Assembly: GCA_016215105.1 (NCBI GenBank)
Contig: JACRLJ010000118.1
Location: forward strand, 9,042 to 72,727
Origin: Candidatus Hydrogenedentota bacterium
GTDB taxonomy: Bacteria; Hydrogenedentota; Hydrogenedentia; Hydrogenedentales; SLHB01
Length of the DNA: 63,686 nt
Reading direction: 5' to 3'
Shown here piece by piece: positions 1 to 8,978 of the stretch. The notes under the pieces are model-generated. The model did no database searches, was not told where the DNA came from, and saw nothing but the letters and a program-made list of their open reading frames with translations. Both the position numbers and the translations under genes were made by a program. The first letter of the stretch is position 1; each line of letters opens with the position of its first letter.

Positions 1-1583
1 ACTTCAAACCGTTTGACGGCAATGTGCGAGTGTGGGGCGAGCACGAGGCCGACCAAGCCGTCGGCGCCGGCGAAATCGCCCGTCCATGCGGTCGCGCCGT
101 GCAGCGAGACTTCGAGGCGGCCTTGCGCGGACTGACGCAATCGAATCTTTCGCAGGGGCGCTTGTGTGTGGGGTTGTTCGGCAAGGATGGAACGATTTCC
201 GTGTTCATCGACGCGTACGACACGCCATGCATCGGGCGTGAGTTCCAGCCCGTTATACCGCGTCAAGGACAATGGGTGCAGGGTCGCGTCGGCGGTGGGT
301 TTGTTCGGTCCGAGTGGGGCTTGGTACCCAAACACAAACGACGCGGTACCGTGTAGCTCAAATTCTGTATCCAGCGCGAATTCACCGTATGACTTCTTGA
401 GCAGCGCGAGGCTGCTCCCCTCGTGGGCGCTGGCGGCGAATCCGGCGTGGTACGGCTGTTTCCAAGGCCGTGCAGCGAGGTTGATGGTTCCCATACCCTG
501 CGGATCACGCGAGGGATACATGACGTGAAACGCATTCGTACGGTCGACGAAGCCGGTGAAGGTCTGTCCCCAAATGCCGTAGGCTTCGTTCTCAACCGGG
601 GCGGCATGCCACACCGAGCCGTCCTGGAACAGTTCCCACGCGTCCGGGTTCATGGCGTTCTCGGTCTTGACGCGGAACACGGCTTGGAAATTCCGATTCA
701 GCGCGACCGAGGTGGCCGGCGCGTAGATGTGGCCGTCGTGTTGAAACGCGGGATAGAACTCGAGCAGCGGCGGGTGGTACGTCAGCTCATCCACGCAGCG
801 CAGAAGCACCGGCGCCGAATACGGCCCTTCCGGATTGGACGCAGTCATCCCCATCAACGCCCAACTCATGTTGGGCCCGGAATCGGACATGGCCAACACT
901 ATCCAGTCGTGCTTCCGGCGCAGCAGCGTCGCCGCATACCCGCGCCGGTACTTACCCAGCATCGGAGCATGCGCGCTGGTCCGGTACACGGGTTCCGGCG
1001 TGCGATGATACGGCCCTTCCGGGTGTTCGGACCACGCGTACCCGATGCCGTTGTCCGCGCCGTTCGCGGGATTCATCGCGGTTTCCCAGGTGGAGTTGGC
1101 TGTGGCATAGTCATAGACCATGTGGTAGCGGCCGTTGGCGTACATCACCGACACATCCGGAGCATGCCCCACAGGGCTTACGTCTCCAGTAAAGAAGAAG
1201 GGTTCGGGAGGAAAAGTCGGCCCGAGGTCTTTCCAGGTTCGACCACGATCTTTCGACCGGTACACCGTGCAACCCATACTCGAGTGCGGTCCCATGGCGT
1301 AGCCTTTGGCGTACAGGCCCACGTAAACGAACCAATCGCCGCTCACAGGATCGTCGAACAGAAACCCGTTTACGGGCCATTCCCAGGGCGGCGCCCCGCG
1401 GTGAATGGGATTGCCCGTCGCGCGCTCAAAAGTGTCGAACGACGGATCGCCATACACAGGATGGCGAAGCCAGTCGTCGCGGTGTCCCGCTAATGCGTAA
1501 TCCATGGAATGCGCCATACCTGGCGAGCCTCCTGCCGCGGCGAGTACAAGTAACCACAAGCATTCCGTCATTTGAGGAATCAT
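1..1583 (-). CDS. Secreted beta-propeller glycoside hydrolase-like protein (3' end outside window)
   Basis: An open frame starts at an ATG ending at 1583 and runs without a stop off the left edge, giving at least 527 residues. It begins with a short hydrophobic stretch (LWLLVLAAAG) compatible with a signal peptide. Residues about 40-330 contain repeated aromatic/Asp-rich strands (DDPVSGDWFVYVG, RYHMVYDYA, HDWIVLAMSD, DGHIYAPATS) like the five-bladed propellers of GH43/GH32/GH117 enzymes, and the C-terminal part looks like a concanavalin/LamG-type sugar-binding sandwich. Catalytic residues cannot be assigned with confidence. It is divergent from the GH5 gene at 1762, so the pair probably belongs to polysaccharide use. 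The long plus-strand frame across the same DNA lacks any recognisable protein character. Confidence 0.7.
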   Translation of the reverse strand, partial: MIPQMTECLWLLVLAAAGGSPGMAHSMDYALAGHRDDWLRHPVYGDPSFDTFERATGNPIHRGAPPWEWPVNGFLFDDPVSGDWFVYVGLYAKGYAMGPHSSMGCTVYRSKDRGRTWKDLGPTFPPEPFFFTGDVSPVGHAPDVSVMYANGRYHMVYDYATANSTWETAMNPANGADNGIGYAWSEHPEGPYHRTPEPVYRTSAHAPMLGKYRRGYAATLLRRKHDWIVLAMSDSGPNMSWALMGMTASNPEGPYSAPVLLRCVDELTYHPPLLEFYPAFQHDGHIYAPATSVALNRNFQAVFRVKTENAMNPDAWELFQDGSVWHAAPVENEAYGIWGQTFTGFVDRTNAFHVMYPSRDPQGMGTINLAARPWKQPYHAGFAASAHEGSSLALLKKSYGEFALDTEFELHGTASFVFGYQAPLGPNKPTADATLHPLSLTRYNGLELTPDAWRVVRVDEHGNRSILAEQPHTQAPLRKIRLRQSAQGRLEVSLHGATAWTGDFAGADGLVGLVLAPHSHIAVKRFE

Positions 1584-1761
1584 CCTTATCGTTAGCAATG
1601 AGTTTGGCTTTGACGTCACCGAAAATCAATTCATGCGTTTGAGTCGGATTCGGCGCTCGCGGCGCATTTCATTGTGTTCGGCGGCTCTTGATGATTACTA
1701 TGTGGCAACGCCCGCGTAGGGGTTTCGTGATGGCGGACGCATTTAAGAAGGAGACCTCCAA

Positions 1762-3210
1762 GTGTTCAGTCCATTGTGCGTGGTAATAGTCTCGGCGATG
1801 GTTGGCGCGCCCGAATACCTTTCTGTCGATGGGAAGGACATCAAGAACGCCTCGGGGGAGGTCGTTTCGTTGCGCGGGGTCAACTTCGGCAGTTGGCTCA
1901 TGATGGAAACGTGGATACCCAGCTTCGGGATTTCCGGCGAAGACCACTTGAAGCGTCTGGCCGCGGAGGCCGGTATCGCCAAGGAGTGGTTGGAAGCGGT
2001 GAAGAAGACCGGCGCCTTCGATGACGACGTCACCACGATTGCCGCGTACCGGGAACTGCAGAAGAAGAATCTGGCGCCGTTGGTTTCGTCCGAAAAGGCG
2101 CAAGCGTTCTGGGCTAAGGCGGCTCAAGAGCCGCCAATCATGGACGCCGTCACGTTGGACCGCGTATTGCGCCAGCGCTTTGGCGACGGGGGCGCGCAGG
2201 AAATCTGGGACGCGTTTCACGCCACCTGGTACACCGAATTGGATTTCAAACGCGCGAAAGAAATTGGGTTCAATTTCGTGCGGATTCCTTTTTGGTACCG
2301 GTGGTTCGAAGATGACAACCGTCCGTACGATTACAAAGCGTATGGGTTTCAATGGCTCGACAAAGCGGTCGGCTGGGCCAAAGCAAACGAACTTTATGTG
2401 CTGCTGGACCTTCATGGCGCGCCGGGATGCCAGAGCCCTTGGGAGCATACCGGCGAACTGAGCCGGGGGGAGTTGTTCAAGAATGAAGAGTGCCAGTTGC
2501 GCACGTACGCGCTTTGGAAAGCCATAGCGCGCCACTATCGTGACGAGCCCGCGGTCTGCGTGTATGGATGTCTGAACGAACCCTTTAGCGCTAAGGACGC
2601 CGCCGATTGGACACGCGTTCACGACGGTATCTACCAAGCCATCCGGTCCGAAGATTCCCGCCACATCATCATGATGGAGGATGGCTACAAGACGGATGAC
2701 CCGCCTTACAAGGAGCAAGGTTTCTTTCCCAAGCCGAGCGAGCACGGGTGGAAGAACGTCATTTATTCGATTCATTTCTATCAGACCGGCGACATGAGGG
2801 CGCACGAGAAGCGCGGGGCCGAGACCGTGCGCATTGCGGAAATGGAGCAGGGGCGCTGCGGTGTTCCTATGTACATTGGAGAGTTCAACAGCATTACGGA
2901 CTCGTCTGAGGCCATCAATGCCATGGGATACTATTGTTCGCTGTTCAATCGCAAGGGGCTGCATTGGTCGCCGTGGACGTTCAAGTACACCGGCGCCAGC
3001 GAGAAGTCCCTGTGGGGCGTCTACCAGTACGCAGGGAAGTGGGACATGCCTGACATTCACCGGGATTCGAAAGAAGCGCTGCTGAAGAAGATCGGCCGGC
3101 TTGCTGCGGACAACTTTGCTCCCCACGAAGGCTATGCGGCGGAACTACGGCGGCGGCTGCGCGAACCCGTGGTAAGCGCCAGTTCGGCCGCAACTACCGG
3201 GCACAAATGA
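1762..3210 (+). CDS. GH5-family glycoside hydrolase (cellulase/exoglucanase-like)
   Basis: A 482-residue retaining glycosidase of clan A. The GTG start is chosen because a strong AAGGAG lies about nine bases upstream; the first 16 residues are hydrophobic and may be a signal peptide. Visible motifs: RGVNFGSWLMMETW near the N-terminus, FNFVRIPFWYRWF, LLDLHGAPG, the acid/base CLNEP (Glu273) and the nucleophile YIGEFN (Glu374). These follow the GH5 (beta/alpha)8 barrel order. An unusual helical insert of about 100 residues (roughly 45-150) sits between the first barrel motif and FNFVRI. The substrate is not visible; beta-glucans or mannans are usual for the family. It is transcribed away from the propeller gene on the left. 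Confidence 0.85.
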   Translation: MFSPLCVVIVSAMVGAPEYLSVDGKDIKNASGEVVSLRGVNFGSWLMMETWIPSFGISGEDHLKRLAAEAGIAKEWLEAVKKTGAFDDDVTTIAAYRELQKKNLAPLVSSEKAQAFWAKAAQEPPIMDAVTLDRVLRQRFGDGGAQEIWDAFHATWYTELDFKRAKEIGFNFVRIPFWYRWFEDDNRPYDYKAYGFQWLDKAVGWAKANELYVLLDLHGAPGCQSPWEHTGELSRGELFKNEECQLRTYALWKAIARHYRDEPAVCVYGCLNEPFSAKDAADWTRVHDGIYQAIRSEDSRHIIMMEDGYKTDDPPYKEQGFFPKPSEHGWKNVIYSIHFYQTGDMRAHEKRGAETVRIAEMEQGRCGVPMYIGEFNSITDSSEAINAMGYYCSLFNRKGLHWSPWTFKYTGASEKSLWGVYQYAGKWDMPDIHRDSKEALLKKIGRLAADNFAPHEGYAAELRRRLREPVVSASSAATTGHK

Positions 3211-3429
3211 CGAGATTTCGTCAGCCTGACAGAATCCAATCGGCGCCCAGCGAGTATGCGGCTAACCCGGCCGCCCAAACTCACAAAACTTCGCTAAGCA
3301 AACTGCGAGAACACGCCAAAAATGACGGAAAAGGACCATCTACGTCACTTTGGATCCTTTGGCGCCAAAGCTGCTCCTATGCCATCAGACCTCGCGTGAG
3401 CGGCGCGGGGACGCAAAGGAGTATCCGGT

Positions 3430-3951
3430 ATGAACAGTGAATGGCTCTATGAAATCGACGACTACGGTGAGACGCCTCTGACGCGCGTAGCCAAGAGCGG
3501 ACATATGGAAGTGTCCAACATTCTATTCTTCCAAGGGATCGAAGACGCCCTGAAAGGAATACTGGACCTTCCTCCGCTCCATCGCGCAGCGTATTGGGGA
3601 TATGAAGATGGTGTGAAAGAATTGCTCAACGACGGCGCCGACCCGGGCGCGGTGGACGTGCAAGGCGAGACGCCGCTGCACAAAGCGGCTCGGTTGGGTA
3701 ATAAGGAAGCTGCGATCGCGTTGATCGAAGGCGGCGCGGAAGTGGATGCGCCCAACGCGCTCGGTATGACTCCGCTGCATTGGGCGGCCCTGACCGGCCA
3801 GCTTCAGCTTGTCGAACTGCTTCTCGAACAAGGCGCCAACGTGTTTTCGCGTGATTGGGTGTCCGGCGGAATGACGCCGTTGGACTTTGCGCGGCTGATG
3901 CGCTACACGGACATTTGTGATGTTCTCAAACGTCACGCGTCAATCTGGTAA
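3430..3951 (+). CDS. Ankyrin-repeat protein
   Basis: A 173-residue protein made almost entirely of ankyrin repeats: ETPLTRVAKSGHMEV, PPLHRAAYWGYEDG, ETPLHKAARLGNKEA, MTPLHWAALTGQLQLVELL and a capping MTPLDFARLM unit. No signal peptide or membrane segment is visible, so it is probably cytoplasmic and binds a protein partner. The start is supported by AAAGGAG a few bases upstream of the ATG. It ends 21 bases before the convergent DUF1501 gene. The partner cannot be inferred from the neighbours. Confidence 0.85.
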   Translation: MNSEWLYEIDDYGETPLTRVAKSGHMEVSNILFFQGIEDALKGILDLPPLHRAAYWGYEDGVKELLNDGADPGAVDVQGETPLHKAARLGNKEAAIALIEGGAEVDAPNALGMTPLHWAALTGQLQLVELLLEQGANVFSRDWVSGGMTPLDFARLMRYTDICDVLKRHASIW

Positions 3952-3972
3952 TCCGATCATGGCGGTAGACGG

Positions 3973-5424
3973 TTACGCGAGCAGCTTGTGGATAACGTTT
4001 CCCGTCCCATCGTTGAGATGAATGTCCTGGTCCTGGCGCCGGTACACGAGGCGTGAGTGGTCGAGACCGAACATGCGCATCATTGTCGCATGTAAATCGG
4101 CAATGTGAATCGGGTCTTCGACGATATTCCAACCCAGATCGTCAGTTCTCCCAATGACCTGCCCGCCTTTAATCCCCCCTCCCGCCATCCAGATCGTGAA
4201 TGCGGAGGGATGGTGATCGCGACCGGTATCAGGCTGAGTTCCAGGGCGGTTTTCACCAAGCGGTGTGCGCCCGAATTCCCCGCCCCAAACTACCAGGGTC
4301 GTATCGAGCAGTCCCCGCTGCTTCAAGTCCCTAATCAGCGCGGCGACCGGCTGGTCAGTCACTGCGCAATTGAATTCCAGCCCCGCGTCGAGTCCGCTGT
4401 GGTGGTCCCACGACGCGTGGTACAGATTGATGAAGCGCACGCCGCGTTCGACGAGCCGTCGCGCCAAGAGGCAGTTCGCCGCAAACGCGCGGAACTCGTC
4501 TTGTCGTCCGCCGCGTGCGCCGACAATCGCGCTATGGCGGCGATTCACGCCGTACATATGCAGCGTGGCTTGGCATTCATGGGAAAAGTCGAGGAGATCC
4601 GGCGCGGCGGCTTGCGAGCGAAAAGCAGATTCGTAGGCGCTGATACTCGCACCGAGGTGTGGGTTGAATGCGCGAGGCGGAAAGTCAGGCGACACGGTTT
4701 GTGGATTGTTGAGATTCGGCGTCGTGTCGTCAGCATAGCGCAACGGGACACCTTGGCACGCGGGTGGCAGGAATCCGCTGCTCCAGTTTGACGCGCCACC
4801 ACTCGTGCCTCGTCCCGCGCTGAGCACGACATAGCCGGGCAGATTCTGTGATTCGCTGCCGAGGCCGTAGTTGAGCCATGCGCCGACCGTAGGGCGGCCG
4901 AAGGTCATCGCACCGGTGTTCATCATGAGTTGACCGGGGTGATGATGGAGCGCGTCAGTCCGCATCGAGCGGATAAGACAGATGTCGTCCGCGCAGGCGC
5001 CGGTATGCGGCAGGAGATCGGAAAGCTCCATTCCGCATTGCCCGTAACGCCGAAATTTGCGTGGGCTGCCCATGAGGACGGCCGTTTCCCTCTGAATGAA
5101 CGCAAAGCGGGCTTTTTCCGTGAAGGAAGCGGGCGGCTTCTGGCCGTGAAGCTCGTTCAGTTTCGGCTTCGGATCAAACAGGTCGATCTGACTGGGGCCA
5201 CCTTCGAGGAAGATAAAGATACAAGCCTTGGCCGTTGGCGCGAAGTGCGGCGCCGTGGTGGCGAGCGGATTGGCTAGTCGCGATTGTGCGGCCGGGGCTT
5301 CGGCGTGCGCCGCGAGTCCGTCACCCATGAGCAACGACGCCAGAGCAACGCCACCGATTCCGCTCGCGGATGCGGCCAGGAACTCGCGGCGGGACCTCAG
5401 AATGCGTTCGCGAATCGGGTCCAT
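3973..5424 (-). CDS. DUF1501 Tat-exported protein (sulfatase-like fold)
   Basis: 483 residues. The ATG at 5424 is preferred to an upstream in-frame codon because AGGAGAG precedes it and it places a Tat signal (RSRREFLAAS followed by a hydrophobic Ala/Gly stretch) at the N-terminus. The body has DUF1501 features: FIFLEGGPSQIDLFDPKP, the HHPGQLMMNTGAM region, and GGEFGRTPLGE with a DHHPSAFTIWMAGGG segment near the C-terminus, where metal ligands of the alkaline-phosphatase-like fold are expected. In planctomycetes the family is usually paired with DUF1549/DUF1553 cytochrome-like proteins; that partner is absent here. The substrate is unknown. Confidence 0.85.
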   Translation of the reverse strand: MDPIRERILRSRREFLAASASGIGGVALASLLMGDGLAAHAEAPAAQSRLANPLATTAPHFAPTAKACIFIFLEGGPSQIDLFDPKPKLNELHGQKPPASFTEKARFAFIQRETAVLMGSPRKFRRYGQCGMELSDLLPHTGACADDICLIRSMRTDALHHHPGQLMMNTGAMTFGRPTVGAWLNYGLGSESQNLPGYVVLSAGRGTSGGASNWSSGFLPPACQGVPLRYADDTTPNLNNPQTVSPDFPPRAFNPHLGASISAYESAFRSQAAAPDLLDFSHECQATLHMYGVNRRHSAIVGARGGRQDEFRAFAANCLLARRLVERGVRFINLYHASWDHHSGLDAGLEFNCAVTDQPVAALIRDLKQRGLLDTTLVVWGGEFGRTPLGENRPGTQPDTGRDHHPSAFTIWMAGGGIKGGQVIGRTDDLGWNIVEDPIHIADLHATMMRMFGLDHSRLVYRRQDQDIHLNDGTGNVIHKLLA

Positions 5425-5512
5425 CTGCACTCTCCTGAAGCCGACAGAATACCGCGACTGGGCCGCCTCGGAAAGACGCGCCCTGCCATCCTTTTCTTCG
5501 TCCAATCTTGCG

Positions 5513-7471
5513 TTACGAGCCGGGTATCGCTTTCAGCATAAGTTCCGCAACGCGTTTCGCGAAGCCACCGGGATCAGGTAGCTGGCCATCTTCAGCGAGG
5601 ACTGCTTGTCCGTAGAGCAGTTCAGCGTAGTCCCCTAGTTCGGGCGCGTTCTTGTCTTTCGCGAAAACGTCGTTCAGTTTGGCCAGAATGGGATGGTTCG
5701 GGTTAATCTCGAGAATCCGCTTGACCTTGGGCATTTCCTGATTCATCGCCTTCATCATCATTTCGAGTTGCGGCGTCGGGTCAAACTCGTCGCTCACGAG
5801 GCAGGCCGGAGACGATGTTAGGCGTGTGGATAGCCGCACTTCTTTGATGTACTCATCCAGTTTGGATTTGAGGCATTCGAGGAGGGAACCGAACTCTTTT
5901 TCCTTATCCTTGCGCGTTTCCTCGGACTTCTTCTTTTCCTCGTCCGTGCCGAGATCGACAGCCCCTTTGCCCACGGAGTGGAATTGCTTGCCCTGGAACT
6001 CGAACACGGACTGGACCCACACTTCGTCCACGGGATCGGTCAGCAGGAGGACTTCATAGCCTTTGTCCCGAAACGCTTCAAGATGCGGAGAATTCTCGAC
6101 CGCGCGGCGCGATTCCCCCGTAATGAAATAGATCTTGTCCTGCCCTTCTTTCATGCGCGACACGTAATCCTTCAGGAAGGTCAAGTCCGCGGGCGAGTTT
6201 GTGGACGGGCATTGGAGCAGTCCCAGAAGCTTTTCGCGATTCTCGGCGTCTTGGAACAAGCCTTCCTTCATGACGCGGCCGAATTCGCCCCAAAACTTCT
6301 CGTAAACGCCGGTGTCTTGATCGCGCATCTGACCGAGCGTATCGAGAACCTTGCTGATGAGTCCCTTGCGCATGCGCTGAATCTGGCGGTTTTGCTGCAG
6401 CAGCTCGCGCGAGACGTTGAGCGAGAGGTCCTCCGAATCCACGACGCCGCGAATGAAGCGGAGATAGTCCGGGAGCAAGTCCTTGCAGTCGTCCATGATG
6501 AACACGCGGCGCACGTACAGGTGAATTCCGCGGTGGCCTTCCCGCATGAACAGGTCGTGCGGCGCCTTGGACGGAATAAACAGGAGCACGCGGTATTCGA
6601 GTGTGCCTTCGATCTTGGCGCGAATGGTCTTTAGCGGGTCCGTCCAATCGTGCGAGATGTGTTTGTAGAACTCGTTCAGCTCGTCTTGTGACACCTCGTC
6701 TTTATCGCGCAGCCAGATCGCCTTCATCGAGTTGAGCGTTTCGATAGTGGTGACGGTCTTTTCCTCGGCGCCCGGCTTGGGTTTGCCGTCGTCATCCCGT
6801 TCCACTTCTTTTCGCTCGATGGACATTTTGATGGGGTAGGCGACGAAGTCGGAGTACTTCTTGACGATATTGCGTACGGTCCACTCGGCGGTGTAGTCGT
6901 GAAGGCCATCCTCGTGATCGGCAGGCTTCAGGTGGAGCGTCACCGAAGTGCCGCATTCCGCGCGTTCGGTCTCCTCAAGGGTGTACGTGCCGTCCCCGGT
7001 GGACTCCCATCGCGTCGCCTTGTGCTCGCCGGCGCGGCGGGTGACCAGGGTGACTTTGTCGGCGACCATGAAGCTGGAGTAGAACCCGACTCCGAACTGG
7101 CCAATCAACTCCGGAGCAACCGCCTTGTCCTTGCTCGCCTGAAGGGCCTTCATGAACTCTTTTGTGCCCGATTTGGCGATGGTGCCTACCAGCCGAATCA
7201 ACTCATCCCGGCTCATCCCGATACCGTTGTCCACCACAGTGATGGTGCGCGCCTTGGAATCGGTCTCGAGCAAGATGTGCAGTTCCTGCCCTTCAGACAG
7301 CAGCTCGGGCTTGGACAGGGCCTCGAAGCGAAGCCTGTCCAGGGCGTCAGAACTATTCGATATGAGTTCGCGAAGGAAGATGTCTTTGTTCGAGTAGATC
7401 GAGTGGATCATCAGATCCAGCAGTTGCCGGGTTTCGGTTTGGAACTCGTAGGTCTCTACCGCCGTGCTCAT
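5513..7471 (-). CDS. htpG: Chaperone HtpG (Hsp90)
   Basis: 652 residues, close to the usual bacterial Hsp90 length. The ATG at 7471 follows AGGAGG and gives the typical opening ETYEFQTETRQLLDLMIHS. ATP-binding (Bergerat) motifs are present: the ELISNSSDALDRLRFE helix, VDNGIGMSRDEL, and IGQFGVGFYSSFMVADKV. The middle domain has GVVDSEDLSLNVSRELLQQN with the catalytic-loop Arg, and the C-terminal dimerisation region follows. The acidic charged linker is short (about residues 220-240). It is a cytoplasmic ATP-dependent chaperone. It appears monocistronic: the next minus-strand gene begins only after its 3' end. I saw no CIRCE element upstream. Confidence 0.97.
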   Translation of the reverse strand: MSTAVETYEFQTETRQLLDLMIHSIYSNKDIFLRELISNSSDALDRLRFEALSKPELLSEGQELHILLETDSKARTITVVDNGIGMSRDELIRLVGTIAKSGTKEFMKALQASKDKAVAPELIGQFGVGFYSSFMVADKVTLVTRRAGEHKATRWESTGDGTYTLEETERAECGTSVTLHLKPADHEDGLHDYTAEWTVRNIVKKYSDFVAYPIKMSIERKEVERDDDGKPKPGAEEKTVTTIETLNSMKAIWLRDKDEVSQDELNEFYKHISHDWTDPLKTIRAKIEGTLEYRVLLFIPSKAPHDLFMREGHRGIHLYVRRVFIMDDCKDLLPDYLRFIRGVVDSEDLSLNVSRELLQQNRQIQRMRKGLISKVLDTLGQMRDQDTGVYEKFWGEFGRVMKEGLFQDAENREKLLGLLQCPSTNSPADLTFLKDYVSRMKEGQDKIYFITGESRRAVENSPHLEAFRDKGYEVLLLTDPVDEVWVQSVFEFQGKQFHSVGKGAVDLGTDEEKKKSEETRKDKEKEFGSLLECLKSKLDEYIKEVRLSTRLTSSPACLVSDEFDPTPQLEMMMKAMNQEMPKVKRILEINPNHPILAKLNDVFAKDKNAPELGDYAELLYGQAVLAEDGQLPDPGGFAKRVAELMLKAIPGS

Positions 7472-7836
7472 GATGCCTCCTGTTTGGATCGAATACCATT
7501 GCCTCCAGCGCGGGTAACGTGGAGGTCGCTGACGAAGTAGCGCCATCGGCGGCTCAGCCGCAATAGGCGCCTTACATCCTGAAAGTCATCGAATCTGTGG
7601 CCCCCTAGTATAGAAAAAGCAGCGGCAAAATGCGATCTTTTGTCCGATTTCGATAGGGTGAGAGCGTCCGGCGAAGGAAGTACTACTGTATTCACCGGAC
7701 AATGATCTACAATGAACTCGTAACGGTCGAGCGTGCCGGCATAATGGAGGCGCCGATCGGGATACGGAATTTGGCGCCGTGCGCGAAGAAACCAGCCTAA
7801 GGCGGTTTAGCCGCAGTTGCAGAGTCAAGGGTATGA
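7472..7836. other. Intergenic region between htpG and DUF2007 gene
   Basis: This gap must contain the htpG promoter on the minus strand and possibly a promoter for the DUF2007 gene on the plus strand. A TATACT hexamer on the minus strand lies near 7610, but no well-spaced -35 box accompanies it. No supported open frame or known RNA was found. Confidence 0.3.
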
Positions 7837-7889
7837 CTTCTTTGTCAGCAACATCTGCGCAAATGACATTGAAGTTGCTGACAAAGAAG
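7837..7889 (+). promoter_or_regulatory. Perfect 16-bp inverted repeat in front of the DUF2007 gene
   Basis: CTTCTTTGTCAGCAAC at 7837-7852 is exactly reverse-complemented at 7874-7889, separated by 21 bases. The right arm ends two bases before the AGAAGGAGGGG ribosome-binding site. As RNA it would form a strong hairpin next to the start site; as DNA it could be a protein-binding palindrome. There is no T-tract, so it is not a classical terminator. Confidence 0.6.
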
Positions 7890-7906
7890 CTAGAAGGAGG
7901 GGAACG

Positions 7907-8254
7907 ATGTATTGTCCAGAGTGCCGCCTCGAGTTCAATCCGGGTATTGTGGAGTGTTCAGACTGCCACGTTGCGCTTGTGGAGGAATTGCCTCCCGATC
8001 CCGCGCTCGAGGATATCGAGTTGTCTACGGTGTTCTTTACCGGCGATGAGGCCATTGCCGGATTGGCGGAGTCCCTGCTCCGAGGGGCGGGCATTGTGTA
8101 CATCAGCAAGGGCGAAGGCGCCCATGATCTGTTCGGGCTCTCGCCGATCGAGATTCAAGTGGACTCGCGCAGGGCGGAGGAAGCCCGTGACCTGCTGGCG
8201 CACCTGCCCCAGGGTAATCGGGTTCCGTCCGATGGCGGCGCCCCGGAAACATGA
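7907..8254 (+). CDS. DUF2007-type small zinc-ribbon protein
   Basis: 115 residues. The ATG at 7907 is chosen because of an excellent AAGGAGGGG and because the protein then opens with a zinc ribbon, CPECRLEF...CSDCH. The rest (TVFFTGDEAIAGLAESLLRGAGIVYISKGEG ... IQVDSRRAEEARDLL) matches the DUF2007 putative signal-transducing fold, an ACT-like ferredoxin-type domain that normally follows such a ribbon. The function is unknown in the family. Its stop overlaps the ATG of the next frame by four bases (ATGA). Confidence 0.8.
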   Translation: MYCPECRLEFNPGIVECSDCHVALVEELPPDPALEDIELSTVFFTGDEAIAGLAESLLRGAGIVYISKGEGAHDLFGLSPIEIQVDSRRAEEARDLLAHLPQGNRVPSDGGAPET

Positions 8255-8910
8255 GTCGGCAAGTGTTGTTCGCAGGTGTTCGTATTCCGTGGAGAGTGGC
8301 GGAAAGGGGTGCGGCAATGCTTAGGTTGGACCGGAATTCTTGTGATATATACACCGATTGGCTGACACTGACAGCAGGCGCCGTGACTGCCGTCTGTGTG
8401 TTCTATCTTGGTTTTAGCACAAGCCATCTCATATCCGTAGCTTTCCTTATTCCAGATGTCATACTCTATTGCTTGCCCTATGCGCTTGCGAGGCTAATAG
8501 GGCGACGCGTGCCAGTCCAGCTACAGAAGCAGTGGGTTATGACGGTGTCGTTGGTGGTTATCCCTGGGACATTACTAGTGCTTGTGTTCGCCTCAATAAT
8601 GTTCGGCGAGGAAAAACTCGACAGGACCATAGCGCACGAATTGGCAAGCCCGACCGGCGTCCTCGTAAAGACTCCCGACGGGAGCGGCATCTACACCGAA
8701 CGCACTGTTGATAAGATAATAGAAGAAAACCCTGTGGCTGGTACGCCATGGCATCTCTGGATTCTACTGCAACACTGGGTGAAGTTTGACCGGAGTGTAT
8801 ACCGTTGGGTAGTTTGCTTCCAAGTCGGTGGTCTTGCGTGTTTCTGGGGATACATGACCTCTTGGAAGAGAAAGCTGGGAGTGATAAGAGATAGCGCTGG
8901 AATTGAGTGA
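8251..8910 (+). CDS. Hypothetical membrane protein
   Basis: A 219-residue protein of no recognised family. Three to four hydrophobic segments are visible: around residues 38-62 (LTLTAGAVTAVCVFYLGF onward), 66-85, 100-120 (VSLVVIPGTLLVLVFASIMF) and a weaker one near 185-205. A polar loop with KTPDGSGIYTERTVDKI lies between the last two. The ATG overlaps the preceding stop by ATGA, but an ATG at 8317 with AAAGGGG upstream is an equally good start. Base composition is less GC-rich than the flanks, which hints at a younger gene. Confidence 0.6.
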   Translation: MSRQVLFAGVRIPWRVAERGAAMLRLDRNSCDIYTDWLTLTAGAVTAVCVFYLGFSTSHLISVAFLIPDVILYCLPYALARLIGRRVPVQLQKQWVMTVSLVVIPGTLLVLVFASIMFGEEKLDRTIAHELASPTGVLVKTPDGSGIYTERTVDKIIEENPVAGTPWHLWILLQHWVKFDRSVYRWVVCFQVGGLACFWGYMTSWKRKLGVIRDSAGIE

Positions 8911-8978
8911 GTCTGCCCCGATCTTGCGGCGGGAGCGGAAGTCGAGAGGCAGTAGTACAATAGGTGGCACTGAGGCAC

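Noticed and set aside
1669-3126. Long open frame antisense to the GH5 gene
   Set aside because: It lies exactly under a protein with clear GH5 motifs and reads as an Arg/Val/Gln-rich shadow, as expected from GC-rich codon bias. Similar antisense frames under PFOR, the six-hairpin glycosidase (44820-46073), yebC-ruvC (58962-60200) and the UroD gene (20810-22012) were rejected for the same reason.
3207-3440. 77-residue open frame between the GH5 and ankyrin genes
   Set aside because: It overlaps the GH5 stop, has no ribosome-binding site or domain, and its end overlaps the ankyrin start in another frame.
7472-7640. CIRCE or sigma-32 heat-shock promoter for htpG
   Set aside because: No TTAGCACTC-N9-GAGTGCTAA and no CTTGAA/CCCCAT pair could be found on the minus strand.
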